Source: Bacillus massilioanorexius (GTDB taxonomy: Bacteria > Bacillota > Bacilli > Bacillales > DSM-1321). From it: a DNA stretch of 13,296 nucleotides. The stretch lies in NCBI RefSeq assembly GCF_902374955.1, contig NZ_CABKRX010000025.1:1-13296 (forward strand), written 5' to 3'. Positions 1 to 6,832 of this stretch are shown piece by piece. Each line of letters begins with the position of its first letter. Position 1 is the first letter of the stretch. Made by a program: the position numbers and the translations under genes. The notes beneath the pieces were generated by a model, which had not been told where the DNA came from, searched no databases, and was given only the letters and a program-made list of their open reading frames with translations.

Positions 1-16
1 AATCTGTTTGACACAA

Positions 17-52
17 CTTTTATATCATAGCACAACTGATATAGTGTGTCAA
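17..52 (-). promoter_or_regulatory. Leftward sigma-A promoter, proximal of a tandem pair (probable rRNA operon P2)
   Basis: Read on the minus strand there is a perfect -35 TTGACA (plus 47-52), a 17-base spacer and a -10 TATGAT (plus 24-29); transcription would begin near 17 and run out of the window. In B. subtilis an rRNA operon lies just beyond bofA, and Bacillus rRNA operons commonly have two tandem promoters, so rRNA is the likely target. That target is inferred, because no rRNA sequence is in the window. The promoter is embedded in an interrupted inverted repeat (8-15 with 45-52, and 22-27 with 37-42). Confidence 0.75.
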
Positions 53-88
53 CTATTTTTAATCTGTTTAATTGTCGTCTCGAAACGA

Positions 89-125
89 CTTATATAATAT
101 ATCATCCATTCTAATAATACGTCAA
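89..125 (-). promoter_or_regulatory. Leftward sigma-A promoter, distal of a tandem pair (probable rRNA operon P1)
   Basis: On the minus strand there is a -35 TTGACG (plus 120-125), an 18-base spacer and a -10 TATATT (plus 96-101). It lies about 72 bases upstream of the second promoter. Both are followed by the same nonamer AAACAGATT (plus 61-69 and 1-9), which suggests a duplicated promoter module. The stretch 126-230 between here and bofA shows no gene and no clear terminator. Confidence 0.6.
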
Positions 126-230
126 TAGGTTTTAAATGTTTTTAGACTTTTATCCATTTTGTTTAAATATATTATTCCTGATTCCTTTTCAACTTAAATT
201 TGATTTACCAATATTCATTCTTAAAGGCGT

Positions 231-494
231 TTAGATAATCCAATACTGAATGGCTGCTAAACTAAGCAAACCAGGAATCCCCAAAAGCCCAACAACCCCT
301 GTCGTAACGAAGTTAATTGGTACATGCAATCCAATACTACTACCAAATGCGTTTAAGAAAAATAATAACATTGCACCAATCACTAGTTTTACAAAAATCG
401 TCCCAAATAATCTAAATGGCTTGATAGAAGCACCTAAAAAAAGAAGTAATAATATCGCAGCAATAATAATCGATACAACAACAATTGGTTCCAT
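231..494 (-). CDS. bofA: BofA, inhibitor of pro-sigma-K processing
   Basis: This is a small integral membrane protein that holds the SpoIVFB intramembrane protease inactive, together with SpoIVFA, in the outer forespore membrane of sporulating Bacilli. The product is 87 residues, the length of B. subtilis BofA. Hydrophobic segments are at about residues 3-22 and 31-50, and the C-terminal half is hydrophobic with a GIPG turn near 72-75. Asn48, Asn61 and Thr64, positions reported as important for inhibition in B. subtilis, are present. I chose the ATG at 494 because AAGGGGG lies 7 bases upstream; an in-frame start 21 bases earlier would put this site inside the gene. It is the last gene of the dnaX-ebfC-recR-yaaL-bofA run and marks the organism as a spore former. 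Confidence 0.93.
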   Translation of the reverse strand: MEPIVVVSIIIAAILLLLFLGASIKPFRLFGTIFVKLVIGAMLLFFLNAFGSSIGLHVPINFVTTGVVGLLGIPGLLSLAAIQYWII

Positions 495-501
495 AAAAAG
501 A

Positions 502-576
502 TCCCCCTTCATCAAAATAACTCAATAGTACAAGCTATGTTCTAAATATAAAATTCAGAACTATTATGAAGGGGGA
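502..576 (-). promoter_or_regulatory. Dyad sequestering the bofA ribosome binding site
   Basis: In the leftward transcript UCCCCCUUCAU (plus 566-576) is perfectly complementary to AUGAAGGGGGA (plus 502-512), and the latter contains the whole bofA Shine-Dalgarno sequence. A further six pairs, AAUAGU with ACUAUU (plus 560-565 and 524-529), extend the stem after an 11-base bulge on one side. The upstream arm starts five bases after the yaaL stop codon, within reach of a terminating ribosome. The pairing is seen in the sequence; a role in translational coupling or attenuation is inferred. Confidence 0.6.
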
Positions 577-581
577 ATTTT

Positions 582-800
582 TTATAATTTCAATGACACA
601 TTTCTTTGTTTAGCTTCTTTGAACATAGAAAAATATTTAACTTCAGCCATTTTCACTTCCATCAATATTTCGTCTGAAGGATCTACACAAATTTCTAGCA
701 AAGTTTTTTTGTTCAACCAATTCTTTTTAAGCTCTTGTAGTTCTAGCAATAATTTTTCATCATATTCTTTACGTAGCCAACCCTTACGTCGAAAAAACAC
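582..800 (-). CDS. yaaL: YaaL, small DUF2508-family protein of unknown function
   Basis: The product has 72 residues and is highly charged, starting MFFRRKGWLRKEYDEKLL. It matches the YaaL/DUF2508 family of Bacillales in size (about 74 residues in B. subtilis) and in its place between recR and bofA. It has no signal peptide, membrane segment or metal-binding motif, and is predicted largely helical. The start is GTG at 798-800, with a perfect AGGAGG eight bases upstream (809-814). The gene begins 29 bases after the recR stop and is surely cotranscribed with it. Its biochemical role is unknown. Its stop codon lies directly upstream of the dyad that covers the bofA ribosome binding site. Confidence 0.88.
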   Translation of the reverse strand: MFFRRKGWLRKEYDEKLLLELQELKKNWLNKKTLLEICVDPSDEILMEVKMAEVKYFSMFKEAKQRNVSLKL

Positions 801-829
801 TGTTTCTTCCTCCTGAACGTACTATCCAA

Positions 830-1426
830 TTATAATTCTCTTCTACCCTCAAGCGCTTTTGATAGCGTAACTTCGTCTGCATATTCTAGATCTCCACCTA
901 CAGGCAACCCATGAGCAATTCTCGTTACTTTAATCCCTGAAGGCTTAAGCAATCTGGAAATATACATAGCAGTTGCTTCTCCTTCAATATTTGGATTTGT
1001 AGCTAAAATTACTTCTTGAATAGTTGCATCCTGTAATCTTTTAATTAAATCTGGAATATTAATATCTTCAGGACCAATTCCATCCATTGGTGAAATACTA
1101 CCATGTAACACATGGTATAAACCGTTATATTCTCGCATTTTTTCCATAGCAATCACGTCTTTTGGTTCCTGAACTACACAAACAACGTCTCTATCTCTAC
1201 GTTTGTCTTCACATATATAACAAGGATCTTGGTCCGTAATATGACCACATACAGAGCAATACGATAAATTTCGTTTAGCATTCACTAATGCTTTAGCAAA
1301 GTCTAATACGGTATCCTCTTTCATTCCAAGAACAAAAAAAGCTAGCCGGGCGGCTGTTTTAGGACCTATACCCGGCAATTTCATAAAACTGTCTATTAAC
1401 TTCGAAATAGGTTCAGGATAGTGCAT
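830..1426 (-). CDS. recR: RecR, recombination mediator protein
   Basis: RecR works with RecO (and RecF) to load RecA on SSB-coated single-stranded DNA during gap repair. The 198-residue product has full family length. It has a helix-hairpin-helix near residues 15-30 (LPGIGPKTAARLAF), a four-cysteine zinc site at Cys57, Cys60, Cys69 and Cys72, and a Toprim domain from about 80 to 175 with the ATNPNIEGEATA segment. The C-terminal LPVGGDLEYADE motif is typical. The ATG start is preceded by AAGGAGG, which overlaps the ebfC stop region; the two genes are 11 bases apart. Placement between ebfC and yaaL is the standard Bacillales arrangement. Confidence 0.97.
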   Translation of the reverse strand: MHYPEPISKLIDSFMKLPGIGPKTAARLAFFVLGMKEDTVLDFAKALVNAKRNLSYCSVCGHITDQDPCYICEDKRRDRDVVCVVQEPKDVIAMEKMREYNGLYHVLHGSISPMDGIGPEDINIPDLIKRLQDATIQEVILATNPNIEGEATAMYISRLLKPSGIKVTRIAHGLPVGGDLEYADEVTLSKALEGRREL

Positions 1427-1437
1427 AACCTTCCTCC

Positions 1438-1758
1438 TTAGAACATACCAGGAAGATTTAAGCCTTTAGTAAACTGACCCATTGTTTGGTTAGTTAATTC
1501 ATCTGCTTTCTTTAAAGCATCGTTAGTAGCTGCTAATACTAAATCTTCTAGCATTTCGATATCATCTGGATCTACTACTTCTGGTTTAATTTTCACTTCT
1601 ACAATTTCTTTATGACCAGAAACTGTTACAGATACCATTCCACCACCAGCAGTACCTTCGATTCTTTTTTCACCTAATTCTTCTTGTGCCTCAGCCATTT
1701 TCTTTTGCATTTTTTGCATTTGCTTCATCATATTTTGCATATTACCCATTCCACGCAT
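1438..1758 (-). CDS. ebfC: YbaB/EbfC-family nucleoid-associated protein (YaaK)
   Basis: This is a small DNA-binding protein of the YbaB/EbfC family, which forms tweezer-like dimers on DNA. In B. subtilis it is called YaaK and has 107 residues, against 106 here. The N-terminus is a methionine- and glutamine-rich helix (MRGMGNMQNMMKQMQKMQKK), followed by the glycine-rich turn EGTAGGGMV near residues 34-42 and the conserved C-terminal LVLAATNDALKKADEL and GLNLPGMF segments. GGAGG lies nine bases before the ATG, in the 17-base gap after dnaX. The dnaX-ebfC-recR linkage is widely conserved in bacteria and suggests a role tied to replication or repair, but the exact function is not settled. Confidence 0.96.
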   Translation of the reverse strand: MRGMGNMQNMMKQMQKMQKKMAEAQEELGEKRIEGTAGGGMVSVTVSGHKEIVEVKIKPEVVDPDDIEMLEDLVLAATNDALKKADELTNQTMGQFTKGLNLPGMF

Positions 1759-1775
1759 AATAATATAGCCTCCAT

Positions 1776-3464
1776 TTAATCTTTAATTTCCAACAATTCA
1801 TCGCCTACTAACTTTCTTGCTTCAGCAATAATTGGATCTTCCTCTTCTTTATTATTGACTTCTTGTCCTTCAATACTTTGAGTTGATAGAAATTCCTTTC
1901 GAACTTGCTCCCATTGCTTATCTGGAATACCTTGTAGTTCCATAGTTTTTCCTATCAAACCTTCTAATATATGAGCAATCTTATTCAAATAATCACTATT
2001 ATACATGAGTCTTTCACACATAATAGGATATTCAAATTTTACCACAAATGCTACATCAGAAGCTGCTATTGGCTCAGCTCGATCTAAATGTGCTGCAATA
2101 GATTTCATGTTTTGATTGCTTAAAGTTGAAAGCAATTCAGCCCAATGACTTTTCACTAGCTGTAAATCCTTTTTAGTAGCGTGTTTTAAGATATTATGGA
2201 TTTTACCAACAGGAGCGATGTATTCCTTAATCTTAACCGATTTCGATTTCGAAGTCGTTGCCTTTACTTCCGATTTTACCGTAAGACCCTCGCTCTTTAA
2301 AGCTTTTAATTCAATTTCTAATTGGTTAATACGGCTCTGAAGTTGTTCAACTCCTCGAAGGTCTTGTCCACTTTCCTTTTTCTCATGACACATTTTAATT
2401 AACATAACTTCTAAGAAAATTCTTGGATGATTAGTCCATTTCATTTCTTGCTGTGCTTTATTCAATGATTCAATCATTTGATATATAGCTTCTGGTTGAA
2501 TTTCTGAAGCATTTTTTTTAAATGAATCATCAATAATGACACGTTCAAATGAAGATGTAAGGTCATTTGAAACCTGATAAAGTAACATATCTCTAAAATA
2601 TAATATGATATCTTCAATCAATCTAACCGGATCTTTTCCCATAGACAATAATTCTTTTAAAAGCTCTAGTGCTTTCGTTACATCCTGCTGATGAATCGCC
2701 TGTACAACCTCACTAATAAACACTTGGGAAACAGAACCTGTTACAGTAAGTGCATCGTCTACCGTAACGCTTTCATTCGTGCTAAATGAAATCGCTTGAT
2801 CTAAAAGGCTAAGTGCATCCCTCATTCCACCTTCTGCAGCGCGCGCAATAATTTGCAACGCTTGATCATCGCATACATTTCCTGTATTAGATAAGATGAT
2901 ATTCATTCTTTCTACGATATCTTCAGGGCCAATTCGTTTAAAATCAAATCTTTGACAACGAGAAATAATCGTTAGTGGAATTTTATGAGGTTCAGTTGTT
3001 GCTAAAATAAATATCACATGCTTAGGAGGTTCTTCTAACGTTTTAAGCAACGCATTAAAAGCGCCTGCTGACAGCATATGTACTTCATCAATGATGTATA
3101 CCTTATACTTTACTTCATTAGGTGTGTACTTAACTTTATCTCGAATATCACGAATTTCATCAACGCCATTATTTGAAGCAGCATCAATTTCAATCACATC
3201 GGAAATGGAACCATCTGTTATTCCTAGACATGAAGGACATTCATTACATGGTTCTTGAACAGGAGAATTCACACAGTTGACAGCTTTGGCAAGTATTTTA
3301 GCTACACTTGTTTTTCCTGTTCCTCGGGGACCGGAAAACAAATAAGCATGAGAAATTTTCCCTTGCACAAGTGCATTTTGTAGTGTCTTTGTAACATGTT
3401 TCTGTCCTATTACGTCGGAGAATTGCTGTGGTCTCCAAACCCTATACAGCGCTTGATATCCCAC
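1776..3464 (-). CDS. dnaX: DnaX, DNA polymerase III tau subunit
   Basis: DnaX is the AAA+ clamp-loader ATPase that joins delta and delta-prime to load the beta clamp and links the replicative polymerases. The product has 562 residues (B. subtilis 563). Visible features are Walker A GPRGTGKT at 45-52, a zinc module with Cys64, Cys73, Cys76 and Cys79, Walker B VYIIDE at 122-127, sensor 1 ATTEPHK, and the SRC arginine finger at 168-170. Domain III follows to about 365, then a lysine-rich linker and a C-terminal tau-type domain. The start is GTG at 3462-3464, with GGAGGG six bases upstream. It heads the dnaX-ebfC-recR-yaaL-bofA operon. I see no sign of a shorter gamma form; an A8 run near 2512-2519 leads to an early stop in either alternative frame. 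Confidence 0.98.
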   Translation of the reverse strand: MGYQALYRVWRPQQFSDVIGQKHVTKTLQNALVQGKISHAYLFSGPRGTGKTSVAKILAKAVNCVNSPVQEPCNECPSCLGITDGSISDVIEIDAASNNGVDEIRDIRDKVKYTPNEVKYKVYIIDEVHMLSAGAFNALLKTLEEPPKHVIFILATTEPHKIPLTIISRCQRFDFKRIGPEDIVERMNIILSNTGNVCDDQALQIIARAAEGGMRDALSLLDQAISFSTNESVTVDDALTVTGSVSQVFISEVVQAIHQQDVTKALELLKELLSMGKDPVRLIEDIILYFRDMLLYQVSNDLTSSFERVIIDDSFKKNASEIQPEAIYQMIESLNKAQQEMKWTNHPRIFLEVMLIKMCHEKKESGQDLRGVEQLQSRINQLEIELKALKSEGLTVKSEVKATTSKSKSVKIKEYIAPVGKIHNILKHATKKDLQLVKSHWAELLSTLSNQNMKSIAAHLDRAEPIAASDVAFVVKFEYPIMCERLMYNSDYLNKIAHILEGLIGKTMELQGIPDKQWEQVRKEFLSTQSIEGQEVNNKEEEDPIIAEARKLVGDELLEIKD

Positions 3465-3487
3465 CTTACGCCCTCCTTTATTCTAAT

Positions 3488-3524
3488 ACATCTTATTATA
3501 CATTAATTAAAATCGCTTTTTCAA
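3488..3524 (-). promoter_or_regulatory. Promoter of the dnaX operon
   Basis: On the minus strand TTGAAA (plus 3519-3524) lies 18 bases from a perfect TATAAT (plus 3495-3500), which is about 30 bases before the dnaX GTG. The start of transcription would be near 3488, leaving a short leader that contains the GGAGGG ribosome binding site. The stretch from here to the scr terminator at 3653 contains only a short bulged inverted repeat near 3547-3570 and no gene. Confidence 0.7.
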
Positions 3525-3652
3525 AAGCTATTAAAAAAAGTAACCTCGATTGGATATTACCAACTCGATCTCTATTTTATAAAAGACCGAACAGCATAAT
3601 CTTAAAGCTAAACTACTTTACAACCAAAAAATCTGCACCTTATCTTACAAAC

Positions 3653-3697
3653 AAAAAAAGGATGCATGTTCCAAACTCATGAACATATCATCCTTTT
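3653..3697 (-). terminator. Intrinsic terminator of the SRP RNA gene
   Basis: On the minus strand AAAAGGATG (plus 3689-3697) pairs with CATCCTTTT (plus 3656-3664) and ATGTTC pairs with GAACAT (3666-3671 with 3681-3686), with a small internal loop and a 9-base apical loop. A run of seven T follows (plus 3653-3659). It lies about 30 bases downstream of the mature scr 3' end. Confidence 0.85.
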
Positions 3698-3727
3698 GCA
3701 TTTTCACATAATTTATATAATTAATAA

Positions 3728-4000
3728 CTGCCGTACACCTTCCGTCGATTAGTAGCCATAAGCGTTACTTTTGTAGTTAGCTCAGCCCAGGCGACCCTGC
3801 GGCACATGAAAGGTTCCACTTAATGCTGCTTCCTTCCGGACCTGACATGATTCATGGATTTCCATTGCGCAGGACCCAAGCGTCAACACCACTTGCAAAA
3901 GGCAGACCCTACAGCATACTAACCTCTAGAAGGGATTCAGTCTCGCTAGAGCGGATTGCGAGTACAGGACACCGCTACCTTCCCACCTAGTACGGCAAAA
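3728..4000 (-). ncRNA. scr: Signal recognition particle RNA (scRNA, long Bacillus type with Alu domain)
   Basis: This is the RNA of the signal recognition particle, which binds Ffh and targets nascent membrane and secreted proteins. On the minus strand the domain IV hairpin is unmistakable (GGUCCGGAAGGAAGCAGC, plus about 3825-3842, with its CAUGUC and CAUGUG flanks). So is the Alu-domain segment GGUAGCGGUGUCCUGU near plus 3965-3985. The ends pair: UGCCGUAC (plus 3990-3997) with GUACGGCA (plus 3730-3737), fixing a mature RNA of about 270 bases, as in B. subtilis. Exact ends are estimated from that closing helix. Its promoter is about 25 bases upstream of the mature 5' end, so a 5'-extended precursor is likely. 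Position between tadA and dnaX matches B. subtilis. Confidence 0.97.
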
Positions 4001-4034
4001 TTGATACCAAATTGTTAGGCGTCATATTCGACGC

Positions 4035-4070
4035 ATAATCAAGTATACTTATCTTTTACAAAAAAAGCAA
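4035..4070 (-). promoter_or_regulatory. Promoter of the SRP RNA gene
   Basis: On the minus strand TTGCTT (plus 4065-4070) lies 17 bases from TATACT (plus 4042-4047). The start would be near 4035, giving a precursor with roughly 35 extra 5' bases that would need trimming to reach the mature scRNA. The T-tract in the spacer follows a weak AAGC/GCTT hairpin that may also end tadA transcription. Confidence 0.6.
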
Positions 4071-4095
4071 TGCTTAACTATGTGTTAATTATTGT

Positions 4096-4593
4096 TTAAT
4101 TCTCCAATTGACGAGCTGCCTTTTTCTCAGCCTTCTTTTTATTTCTTAAATCACGGAAAAAAGCAGTCAAAATTCCTCCGCATTCTGTCTCTAATACTCC
4201 TGATACTACTTCACATTGATGATTAAACCTCTTGTCTGTTAATAAATTCATAAATGTACCGGCGCAACCCGCCTTTGGATCAGATGCACCATAAATGACT
4301 TTATTGATTCTAGAAAGAATAATGGCACCTGAACACATCGGACATGGTTCAAGGGTTACATATAGAGTAGCATTTTCTAATCTCCATGTTCCTAGCTTTT
4401 TACAAGCCTCATTTATCGCAAGTAGCTCAGCGTGAGCAATTGCATTTTGCTCATTTTCCCTTAAATTATGTGCTCTTGAAATAATTTCGCCATCTAGTAC
4501 AACAACAGCTCCTATTGGCACTTCCTTTTTACCTCTCGCCTTTTCAGCTTCCTTTAAGGCCTCTCTCATAAACTTAATATCCGTCTCATTCAT
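4096..4593 (-). CDS. tadA: TadA, tRNA(Arg) adenosine-34 deaminase
   Basis: TadA converts A34 to inosine in tRNA-Arg(ACG) so that it can read CGU, CGC and CGA. The 165-residue product has the cytidine/deoxycytidylate-deaminase zinc site: His54-Ala-Glu56 with Glu56 as proton shuttle, and Pro83-Cys84-Pro-Met-Cys87. PIGAVVV (26-32), the N-x-x-R-E-N segment and DPKAGCAGTF (105-114) are also typical of TadA. The tail is lysine-rich. An in-frame extension of 19 codons exists upstream, but I chose the ATG at 4593 because AAGGGGC precedes it by eight bases and the length then fits the family (161 in B. subtilis). The gene diverges from yaaI and lies upstream of scr. Confidence 0.96.
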   Translation of the reverse strand: MNETDIKFMREALKEAEKARGKKEVPIGAVVVLDGEIISRAHNLRENEQNAIAHAELLAINEACKKLGTWRLENATLYVTLEPCPMCSGAIILSRINKVIYGASDPKAGCAGTFMNLLTDKRFNHQCEVVSGVLETECGGILTAFFRDLRNKKKAEKKAARQLEN

Positions 4594-4639
4594 TTTGAAA
4601 GCCCCTTTTATTAAAAATACACGACGATCTGAAAGTCTA

Positions 4640-4667
4640 TTGACTTGCAATGACTAAATCCGATAAT
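4640..4667 (+). promoter_or_regulatory. Likely promoter of yaaI
   Basis: TTGACT (4640-4645), a 16-base spacer and GATAAT (4662-4667) on the plus strand would start transcription near 4674, about 45 bases before the yaaI ATG. It lies in the 125-base divergent gap shared with tadA. I could not identify a convincing tadA promoter on the other strand. Confidence 0.5.
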
Positions 4668-4718
4668 CATAACCAAACTAATACAATCTAATGATAAAAA
4701 TGAAAAGGAGATTCTTTG

Positions 4719-5273
4719 ATGATCAATTCAAACAATTCGAATACAGCCCTTTTAATTATAGACATGATTAATCACTTTCAATTCGAACATGGTGAGCAGT
4801 TATTTGAACACACCAATAAGATCCTTCTTCCTATACTACATTTAAAGGATCAGGCGAAAGTAAAACAAATGCCCATCATATACATCAATGACCATTATAA
4901 TCTATGGCAAGCGAATTTCAAAAAAATCATTCAAGTTTGCGAAACGAATGTAAATAAAAATTACATTTCACAAATTGCACCTGATGAAGAGGATTATTTT
5001 CTTATTAAACCAAAGCATTCTGCATTTTACGGAACAGCTCTAAATACACTTTTATATCATTTACATATTAGATCTTTAATTATAACCGGAATAGCGGGAA
5101 ATATATGTGTCCTATTTACTGCAAATGATGCCTATATGAGGGATTACCAGCTTTATTGTCCAAAAGACTGTATTGCGTCAGCTGACAAACAAGATAATCA
5201 CTATGCATTAACCATGATGTCTCATGTCTTAAAAGCAAATACATCCACTAGCACTGATATCGCACTATTTTAA
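4719..5273 (+). CDS. yaaI: Isochorismatase-family cysteine hydrolase (YaaI)
   Basis: The 184-residue protein belongs to the isochorismatase/nicotinamidase-like hydrolase fold. The catalytic triad is visible: Asp15 in ALLIIDMINHF, Lys97 in LIKPKHSAFYGT, and nucleophile Cys130 in GIAGNICVLFTANDA, with the Gly-Ile-Ala segment where the family has a cis-peptide. B. subtilis YaaI holds the same chromosomal place and is about 181 residues. The substrate is not known; family members act on isochorismate, nicotinamide, N-carbamoyl compounds and others, so no specific reaction is claimed. I chose the ATG at 4719 over a TTG one codon earlier because AAGGAG at 4705-4710 is then eight bases away. It is followed by dgk and dck in the same direction. 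Confidence 0.9.
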   Translation: MINSNNSNTALLIIDMINHFQFEHGEQLFEHTNKILLPILHLKDQAKVKQMPIIYINDHYNLWQANFKKIIQVCETNVNKNYISQIAPDEEDYFLIKPKHSAFYGTALNTLLYHLHIRSLIITGIAGNICVLFTANDAYMRDYQLYCPKDCIASADKQDNHYALTMMSHVLKANTSTSTDIALF

Positions 5274-5358
5274 TCTTATATTTTATATACAAAAATTTCC
5301 CTATGTAATATTTGCAACATTTTTTCTAATATAATTATCTTCCTGATTTCACTGTGTG

Positions 5359-5367
5359 TGTTAAAAT
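5359..5367 (+). promoter_or_regulatory. Possible extended -10 promoter for dgk-dck
   Basis: TG-T-TAAAAT (TG at 5359-5360, TAAAAT at 5362-5367) matches an extended -10 element about 47 bases before the dgk start; no good -35 lies upstream. The gap after yaaI (5274-5413) has no evident terminator, so dgk may also be reached by readthrough from yaaI. Confidence 0.35.
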
Positions 5368-5413
5368 AACAGAAGCCATAAAACCCTCAAGAAACTGGAG
5401 GCAGGAATAATCT

Positions 5414-6049
5414 ATGTCAAACACACCTTTTATTACAGTAGAAGGGCCAATCGGAGTAGGTAAAACAACATTATCTAAAGCCATCTCTGATCACTTTCAA
5501 TTTGCTATTTTAAAAGAAATTGTAGATGAAAATCCTTTTTTAGGGAAATTTTACGAAAATATTGATGAGTGGAGTTTCCAAACAGAAATGTTTTTTCTTT
5601 GCAATCGTTATAAGCAATTAGAAGATATTGAAACTAAATTCCTTAAACAACAAAAACCAGTTGTTGCGGATTATCATATTTTCAAAAACTTAATCTTTGC
5701 TCAAAGAAGTTTAAAATCTTCTCAATACCAAAAATATCTAAGTGTATTCGACATTTTAACAAATGACATGCCTATACCTAATATGGTCATTTACATTAAT
5801 GCAAGTTTAGATACTCTAATGACTAGAATTCAAAAAAGAGGTAGAGAAATCGAAAAAAACATAAGTCCTCTTTATTTAGAGCAGCTCACAATAGATTATC
5901 AAAACTTCATGAAAGAATTTATAAATAAACATCCAGATATAACTGTCTTACAATTTAATGGTGATGAAATGGATTTTGTGAAAAATGAGAATGACTTAAA
6001 ACAAATTATCGGCCAAATTGAAGACCATCTTCAAAAAGGAGTAAAGTAA
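5414..6049 (+). CDS. dgk: Deoxyguanosine kinase
   Basis: Dgk phosphorylates deoxyguanosine (and related purine deoxynucleosides) in the salvage pathway. The 211-residue product is a deoxynucleoside kinase-family P-loop protein. It shows Walker A GPIGVGKTT at 11-19, a WSFQTEMFFLCNRY substrate-side helix at 53-66, ADYHIFKN at 85-92 in place of the DRS motif of Dck, and an arginine-rich LID RIQKRGREIE at 138-147. Sequence and position identify it as the orthologue of B. subtilis Dgk (YaaF, 207 residues). GGAGG with a second AGGA lies before the ATG. It overlaps nothing and is separated from dck by only two bases, so the pair is clearly one operon. Confidence 0.93.
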   Translation: MSNTPFITVEGPIGVGKTTLSKAISDHFQFAILKEIVDENPFLGKFYENIDEWSFQTEMFFLCNRYKQLEDIETKFLKQQKPVVADYHIFKNLIFAQRSLKSSQYQKYLSVFDILTNDMPIPNMVIYINASLDTLMTRIQKRGREIEKNISPLYLEQLTIDYQNFMKEFINKHPDITVLQFNGDEMDFVKNENDLKQIIGQIEDHLQKGVK

Positions 6050-6051
6050 AC

Positions 6052-6720
6052 ATGAATCTTCGAGAGAAACACAATATACCTAAAAATGCAGTAATTACAA
6101 TTGCAGGAACTGTAGGAGTTGGGAAATCAACCATTACTAATTCTTTAGCTGAAGCATTAAACTTCCGTACATCATTTGAAAAAGTAGATTTAAACCCTTA
6201 TTTAGATAAATTTTATGGTGATTTTTCACGTTGGAGTTTCCATCTACAAATTTATTTTTTAGCAGAGCGATTCAAAGAACAAAAGAGAATATTTGAATAT
6301 GGTGGCGGTTTTATTCAAGACCGTTCTATTTATGAAGATACTGGCATATTTGCTAAAATGCATTATGAAAAAGGGACAATGAGCAAAGTTGATTACGAAA
6401 ACTATACAAGTCTTTTTGAGGCAATGGTCATGACCCCATACTTCCCACACCCTGATTTATTAATTTATTTAGAAGGGTCTTTAGAAGATATTCTAGCTCG
6501 TATTAAAGAACGTGGCCGTCCAATGGAACAACAAACACCAATTGCTTATTGGGAAGAAATGCATAAGCGTTATGAAAATTGGATTAATCAATTTAATGCT
6601 TGTCCAGTTCTACGATTAAACATTAATGATTACGATTTAATGCAAAATGAAAACGATATTGAGCCTATTGTAGAACGTATTTCACATTTCTTAAAACAAA
6701 CACAAGGTTTACGAAAATAA
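6052..6720 (+). CDS. dck: Deoxyadenosine/deoxycytidine kinase
   Basis: Dck phosphorylates deoxyadenosine and deoxycytidine for dNTP salvage. The 222-residue protein closely follows B. subtilis Dck (YaaG, 217 residues). It has Walker A GTVGVGKST at 19-27, RWSFHLQIYFLAERF at 60-74, the DRSIYED motif at 90-96 (catalytic and sugar-binding residues), and the LID RIKERGRPME at 150-159. It starts two bases after the dgk stop, with AAGGAG inside the end of dgk, so translation is probably coupled. A strong intrinsic terminator follows 12 bases after the stop. A paralogue pair of two kinases with complementary base preference is the usual Bacillus arrangement. Confidence 0.95.
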   Translation: MNLREKHNIPKNAVITIAGTVGVGKSTITNSLAEALNFRTSFEKVDLNPYLDKFYGDFSRWSFHLQIYFLAERFKEQKRIFEYGGGFIQDRSIYEDTGIFAKMHYEKGTMSKVDYENYTSLFEAMVMTPYFPHPDLLIYLEGSLEDILARIKERGRPMEQQTPIAYWEEMHKRYENWINQFNACPVLRLNINDYDLMQNENDIEPIVERISHFLKQTQGLRK

Positions 6721-6732
6721 AATACTACCAAT

Positions 6733-6774
6733 AAAAAGGAGTGAAACATTATAACTGTTTCACTCCTTTTTACT
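6733..6774 (+). terminator. Intrinsic terminator of dgk-dck
   Basis: A perfect 15-bp stem (6733-6747 with 6757-6771, core GGAGTGAAAC/GTTTCACTCC) with a 9-base loop ends in five T. The A-run on the other side means it could also stop transcription coming from the right. Confidence 0.92.
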
Positions 6775-6802
6775 ATACTCACCGTTATTTCCTGAACAAT
6801 AT

Positions 6803-6832
6803 AAAAAAAACGATGCAAATAGCATCGTTTTT
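6803..6832 (-). terminator. Intrinsic terminator of tRNA-Ser
   Basis: A perfect 11-bp stem AAAAACGATGC/GCATCGTTTTT (6806-6816 with 6822-6832) has a 5-base loop. On the minus strand it is followed by eight T (plus 6803-6810, overlapping the stem). It lies about 45 bases after the tRNA 3' end and faces the dck terminator. Confidence 0.88.

Noticed and set aside
250..528. 92-codon rightward open frame opposite bofA
   Set aside because: It is antisense to bofA, which has the family length, a ribosome binding site and conserved residues; the opposite frame has none of these.
2505..2525. A8 run in dnaX as a possible programmed frameshift or transcriptional slippage site giving a gamma form
   Set aside because: Both alternative frames hit a stop within about 14 codons, which would cut the protein inside domain III at about residue 330, too short for a working gamma subunit. 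There is also no stimulatory hairpin or internal ribosome binding site.
3547..3570. Bulged inverted repeat TCGATTGG/CCAACTCGA upstream of the dnaX promoter
   Set aside because: Only four plus four pairs with a bulge, no T-run, and no link to a known regulator; easily chance.
3428..3682. 84-codon rightward open frame across the dnaX start and the scr terminator
   Set aside because: It overlaps the dnaX start, its promoter and the scr terminator, lacks a ribosome binding site, and its product has no recognisable features.
4599..4650. 19-codon N-terminal extension of tadA
   Set aside because: The AAGGGGC site precedes the internal ATG at 4593, and the extension has no counterpart in the family.
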